A DNA stretch of 64,000 nucleotides from contig OZ253536.1 in the NCBI GenBank assembly GCA_965262425.1, forward strand, positions 1,922,001 through 1,986,000, in the 5' to 3' direction. Positions 60,698-64,000 of the stretch are shown one piece after another. Made by a program: the position numbers and the translations under genes. The notes beneath the pieces were generated by a model, which saw only the letters and a program-made list of their open reading frames with translations, ran no database searches and was not told the origin of the DNA. The stretch is from CAZOZZ01 sp965262425 (GTDB taxonomy: Bacteria > Acidobacteriota > Terriglobia > 20CM-2-55-15). The first letter of the stretch is position 1. Every line of letters starts with the position of its first letter.

Positions 60698-62461
60698 ATG
60701 GAGAGACAACGACACCCAAAGTGGATGAGCCTCGGACTCGCGGTGGGGGTCGCCGGCTTTGTCCTCGCATCGAGCATACCGGGCTCGGCAGGCACGGCAC
60801 AGGATGTAGCGTCTCCACTCCCTTCCACTCGTCTGGCGTTCGGCGACTTCCTCGCACAGTTCGACTCCGACCACTCGTTCACACTGGAAGGCAATGGCTG
60901 GCCCACGTTCATCGGAACATGGACGATCGATGGCGCACAGATCGATCTGCTCTCGACCCAGGGAGGACCCGGCTGTAACGGTACCGGGCGCTAAGGGTTT
61001 CGGACGGAAGGTACCCGCCTGCATTTGGAGCTGGCTTCAGACGACTGTACGCCCCGACGCATGATTCTCGACGGAAGCAACTGGCGACCTGCCGGCGAGG
61101 ACGAGATTGTACCGGAGCGTCCTGTGGTTCGGATCGCGGCCGAGCGCTCGTCGGCGCTCCCGTCTCCCGCTAACGCGGTCGGCAGTTGGCCGTCCTTCCG
61201 GGGAACCCGGGCGGGAGGCTCTGCCGACGGACAAGATCTTCCCGACGAATGGAACGGCGAAACGGGCGAGAACATACTCTGGCGCACGCCCATACCCGGC
61301 CTCGGACACTCCAGCCCTATCGTCTGGGGAGATCGCATCTTCGTGACAACGGCTATCAGCAGCGACCCCGACGCCACTTTTCGTCCGGGCCTGTACGGGG
61401 ATGGTGACGCATCCGCCGACCGCTCGCGCCATCGCTGGATGCTCTATGCGATCGACAAAGCCAGCGGCAAGATCCTCTGGGACCGGGCCGCCTACGAAGG
61501 GACACCGGTCGACAAACGCCACATCAAGTCCACGTATGCCAGCGCGACTCCGGTCACCGACGGCCGGATCGTCGTCGCCTCGTTCGGATCCCAGGGCGTC
61601 CATGCGTACGATGTCCGCGGCAATTTCCTATGGAAGGTCGACCTGGGCCGAGTCGACGTCGGAGCTTACGACATCCCGACCTTTGAGTGGGGGCCGGCCA
61701 GTTCACCCATCATCTGGAATGGGCTCGTCATTGTGCAGAGCGACACGCAGGGAGAGTCGTTCATCCTTGCTCTCGACGCCGAGACCGGCGAAACCGTCTG
61801 GCAAACCGAACGAGACGAACTTCCCTCATGGGGAACACCGAACGTTGCGATGACGTCGTCAGGACCCGAGCTGGTCACCAACGCGTCCAACTTCATTCGG
61901 GGATACGATCCCAGGACCGGAGAGGAGCTATGGAAGTTGGGAGGCAGCTCGAAGATCACCGCTCCGACACCGGTCTACAGTGACGACCTGTTCGTCGTGG
62001 CGAGCGGTCGTAATCCCGAACGACCGATCTTCGCCATTCGCTCGGGCGCCCGCGGCGACCTGACGCTGTCGGGTCGCGACACGAGCAACGAGGCGATCGC
62101 CTGGAGCCACACACGGAGGGGCTCCTACATGCCCACGCCCCTGATCTACGACGGACTGCTTTACGTCCTCGCGAACAACGGCATCTTCGATGCCTATAGC
62201 CTCGCGACCGGAGAGGAAGTCTATCGGGAGCGCCTCGAGCATCTCGGCAGCGGCTTCAGTGCATCGCCGGTGGCCGCCGACGGCAAGATCTACCTTTCAG
62301 GGGAAGACGGCGAGATGCTGGTCATCGCCGCCGGCCGCCAGCTTCGGCACATCGCGACCAATTCGATGGGGGAACTTTTGATGGCAACGCCGGCGCTCTC
62401 CGACGGCGTCATGTACGTACGTTCCTCCCAGAGCCTCTTTGCGGTGGGACGAGAACAGTAA
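60698..62461 (+). pseudogene. Exported PQQ-type beta-propeller protein with in-frame stop
   Basis: The ATG at 60698 follows CTGGAGA. The frame codes a signal peptide and a small N-terminal domain, then meets TAA at 60992-60994 (..GCNGTGR stop GFRTEG..). It continues in the same frame to 62461 with PQQ-like blades: WPSFRGTRAGGSADG, LYAIDKASGKILW, ILALDAETGETVW, YDPRTGEELWKLGG. The whole is 587 residues if the stop is read through. TAA could be one substitution from a Tyr codon. Either a fresh nonsense mutation, a sequence error, or two products; TTG at 61025 could restart the second. Confidence 0.75.
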
Positions 62462-62479
62462 CCGTATTGGAAACCTGAT

Positions 62480-63343
62480 TTGCACACACCCCACACAACG
62501 ACGATAGTCCTCGCAAGCGTCCTGACCATAATCGGGGCCATGCCGGGCCACGCACAAGACGTCGAAACCGTGACGGCCCGTGCGAGCCGCTATGTATTCG
62601 ATTATGAAGAGCAACTCGGCTCGATCATCGCAGAGGAACAGTACACTCAGGACGCCCGGTGGCTGCGTCCCGCCCTGGGACGCCGTGGCTCCCCTCGGAT
62701 CGAAGAGACGGCACGGGAACTCCGGTCGGATTACCTGATACTGCGCGCCGGCGGGCTGTGGCTCGGCTTCCGTAATGTGCTCGAGGTCGATGGGCAGGAA
62801 GTTGCGGACAATCGAAAGGAGTTCGAGCAATTTTTTCGAGAAACCAGCGAACTGACGACAGCTCAATTGAGAGACCTCATCAACGCGAGCGCCAAATACA
62901 ACATCGGAGACGTGGAACGGAACATCAACCTGCCGACCTTCGCGCTCATGGTCCTGCGCCCGGGCAATACGTTCCGATTTCGGTTCATCAAAATCGGTGA
63001 GGACACCATCGAGGGAGTACCGGCCTGGATCCTGGGCTTCAACGAAACGGTTCGCCCTCCGTTTCTAGGTGGATCGCCCGGAAACGAGACCATTCTCAGC
63101 GGGCGGCTCTGGGTCGATCCCCTCACCGGACGCGTACTCCAGACCGAGGTGCAGATAAATACGGAAAAGAAAACGCTGGAAGCTGCGATCGTCGTCCGGT
63201 ATCTGCCGGACACCCGCCTGGGACTCTGGGTGCCGGTCAGAATGGAAGAGAGATATACCGGCAGCAACGGCCATGAAGTCGACGGACTGGCGATGTATAA
63301 GAACTTTCGACGATTCGAGGTCGAGGTCCGGCTCGTCCCCTAG
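62480..63343 (+). CDS. Secreted protein, outer-membrane-sorting-like barrel
   Basis: 287 residues from a TTG at 62480, 18 bases after the propeller gene. A signal peptide ends MPGHAQD. The mature part has long alternating strands (EEQLGSIIAEEQYTQDARWL; SGRLWVDPLTGRVLQTEVQI; KKTLEAAIVVRYLPD; LWVPVRMEERYTG), recalling LolA-like half-barrels. No precise family is recognised. Probably co-transcribed with the propeller gene. Confidence 0.6.
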   Translation: MHTPHTTTIVLASVLTIIGAMPGHAQDVETVTARASRYVFDYEEQLGSIIAEEQYTQDARWLRPALGRRGSPRIEETARELRSDYLILRAGGLWLGFRNVLEVDGQEVADNRKEFEQFFRETSELTTAQLRDLINASAKYNIGDVERNINLPTFALMVLRPGNTFRFRFIKIGEDTIEGVPAWILGFNETVRPPFLGGSPGNETILSGRLWVDPLTGRVLQTEVQINTEKKTLEAAIVVRYLPDTRLGLWVPVRMEERYTGSNGHEVDGLAMYKNFRRFEVEVRLVP

Positions 63344-63455
63344 CAGCCCGTGGTGAATTGGAGCCCGGATGTGCGTCAGATTCGGTTGCGACCGATTGAG
63401 CAGATCGAGGGGCGGCCGAAGGAATTCAATCGGAGCCTCGTCACACCGCAGGCAA

Positions 63456-64000
63456 TCATCGCCGAAACTGTTCGGCAATGATCCGAATCGTTCGCAGTTC
63501 ACCGTCGATCATGCGCAGCAGTGGAATGTCGACGATGTCGGAGGCGCCCACCACCTGGTTGAGTCTCCCTCGAACGCGGCTCAAAAACCTCGACATCACG
63601 GCCAGCCTGCGATCGAGGGGCAGCCTTGCCAGATTTCCCGGCAGAGGAAGCGGAGCCATTTGAAGATCCGGCAGAAGTGACAACACCCGGTCCAGCCGCT
63701 CTTCCAATTCCTCGGCCGCCCGTCCGACACCCTGAATCGCCCAGTCCGGACCTTCAGGTGCGAACCGGTAAGAAAGCATGTCGCGGGACGCTCCGTAAAA
63801 ATCCCGAAGACGGGAAATGAGCGCTGCACGACCGGCGGGTTCGACCAGCCGTCTGAGAGCTACAGGATCGCGAAGTCCCAGGCCGTTTTCGATGCTCTCC
63901 CAATGAGCCTTGACCTCCTCCTCCAGGGTTCCCACTCCAATCTCGTTTCTCACCAGAGGTCGCGGGTTGGGCTGTCCGTGAGCCGGGATCACACCGACAA
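63456..64000 (-). CDS. Uncharacterised protein, N-terminus possibly beyond window
   Basis: The frame is open to the window edge; a GTG at 63992 would give 178 residues (IPAHGQPNPRPLVRNEIGVG, then helices). The body is helical and Arg/Leu rich (AAEELEERLDRVLSLLPDLQ, RRLAVMSRFLSRVRGRLNQV), without membrane segments or cysteines. No family is recognised. It converges on the gene ending at 63343. Confidence 0.5.
   Translation of the reverse strand, partial: VGVIPAHGQPNPRPLVRNEIGVGTLEEEVKAHWESIENGLGLRDPVALRRLVEPAGRAALISRLRDFYGASRDMLSYRFAPEGPDWAIQGVGRAAEELEERLDRVLSLLPDLQMAPLPLPGNLARLPLDRRLAVMSRFLSRVRGRLNQVVGASDIVDIPLLRMIDGELRTIRIIAEQFRR

Noticed and set aside
1..64000. CRISPR arrays, rRNA genes, prophage genes
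   Set aside because: No regularly spaced direct repeats, no rRNA-like sequence and no phage structural or integrase genes were seen. The repeated units found are palindromic, MITE or IS sequences.

Overview
The window reads as a chromosomal piece of a GC-rich, heterotrophic, Gram-negative bacterium. The best guess is Acidobacteriota (Vicinamibacteria-like); some Planctomycetota-like lineages share part of the gene content. This is inference. It rests on two secreted cytochrome proteins built from the DUF1587/1595/1592/1588/1585 (PSD) domains next to twin-arginine DUF1552 (HXXSHH) proteins, on two large Ser/Thr kinases with PD40 or TPR sensor halves, on a tricorn protease, on PQQ-type propeller proteins and on many secreted enzymes. 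No rRNA, complete tRNA or CRISPR array was seen.

Layout. 1-6 kb: a YaeQ fragment, a DUF1456 protein, a tRNA 3' scar, a DUF885 lipoprotein, two small secreted proteins and a two-globin operon. 6-15.8 kb: a membrane protein, a gene cleanly split by a 317-bp MITE, an SGNH hydrolase, a tricorn protease, an MFS exporter, an SDR on a possibly inverted segment, a DUF1579-like protein and a CxxC protein. 15.9-25.3 kb: a mobile-element zone with a 162-bp foldback MITE, an IS630 element at its TA flank, and two inverted copies of a 2.4-kb IS4-superfamily element. These copies bracket a CPXCG-protein pair and a PD40 Ser/Thr kinase. 25.3-36.4 kb: a cupin, a PhoPQ-like two-component system, a small secreted protein and the first DUF1552 protein behind a likely response-regulator site, a double creatininase-like protein, a multicopper oxidase overlapping an amidohydrolase, and a VapBC pair. 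36.8-47.8 kb: a tandemly duplicated three-gene cassette (diheme PSD cytochrome, DUF1552, exported ankyrin protein). 47.9-64 kb: a TPR Ser/Thr kinase with a small partner, a 2-hydroxyacid dehydrogenase, the second MITE copy, an oligopeptide ABC transporter interrupted by an unrelated convergent gene, a DUF4203 protein, a PQQ-propeller gene with an in-frame stop, and an edge gene.

How it fits together. Most chromosomal genes encode exported enzymes or binding proteins, which suits a scavenger of extracellular polymer and peptide. The duplicated cytochrome/DUF1552/ankyrin cassette is the strongest candidate for an undescribed periplasmic system. It keeps gene order, near-identical protein lengths and conserved terminal motifs, although the copies have clearly diverged. 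The mobile-element record is unusually readable: exact 8-bp and 10-bp target duplications, a gene whose frame is restored by removing one MITE, and IS copies differing by one frameshifting base.
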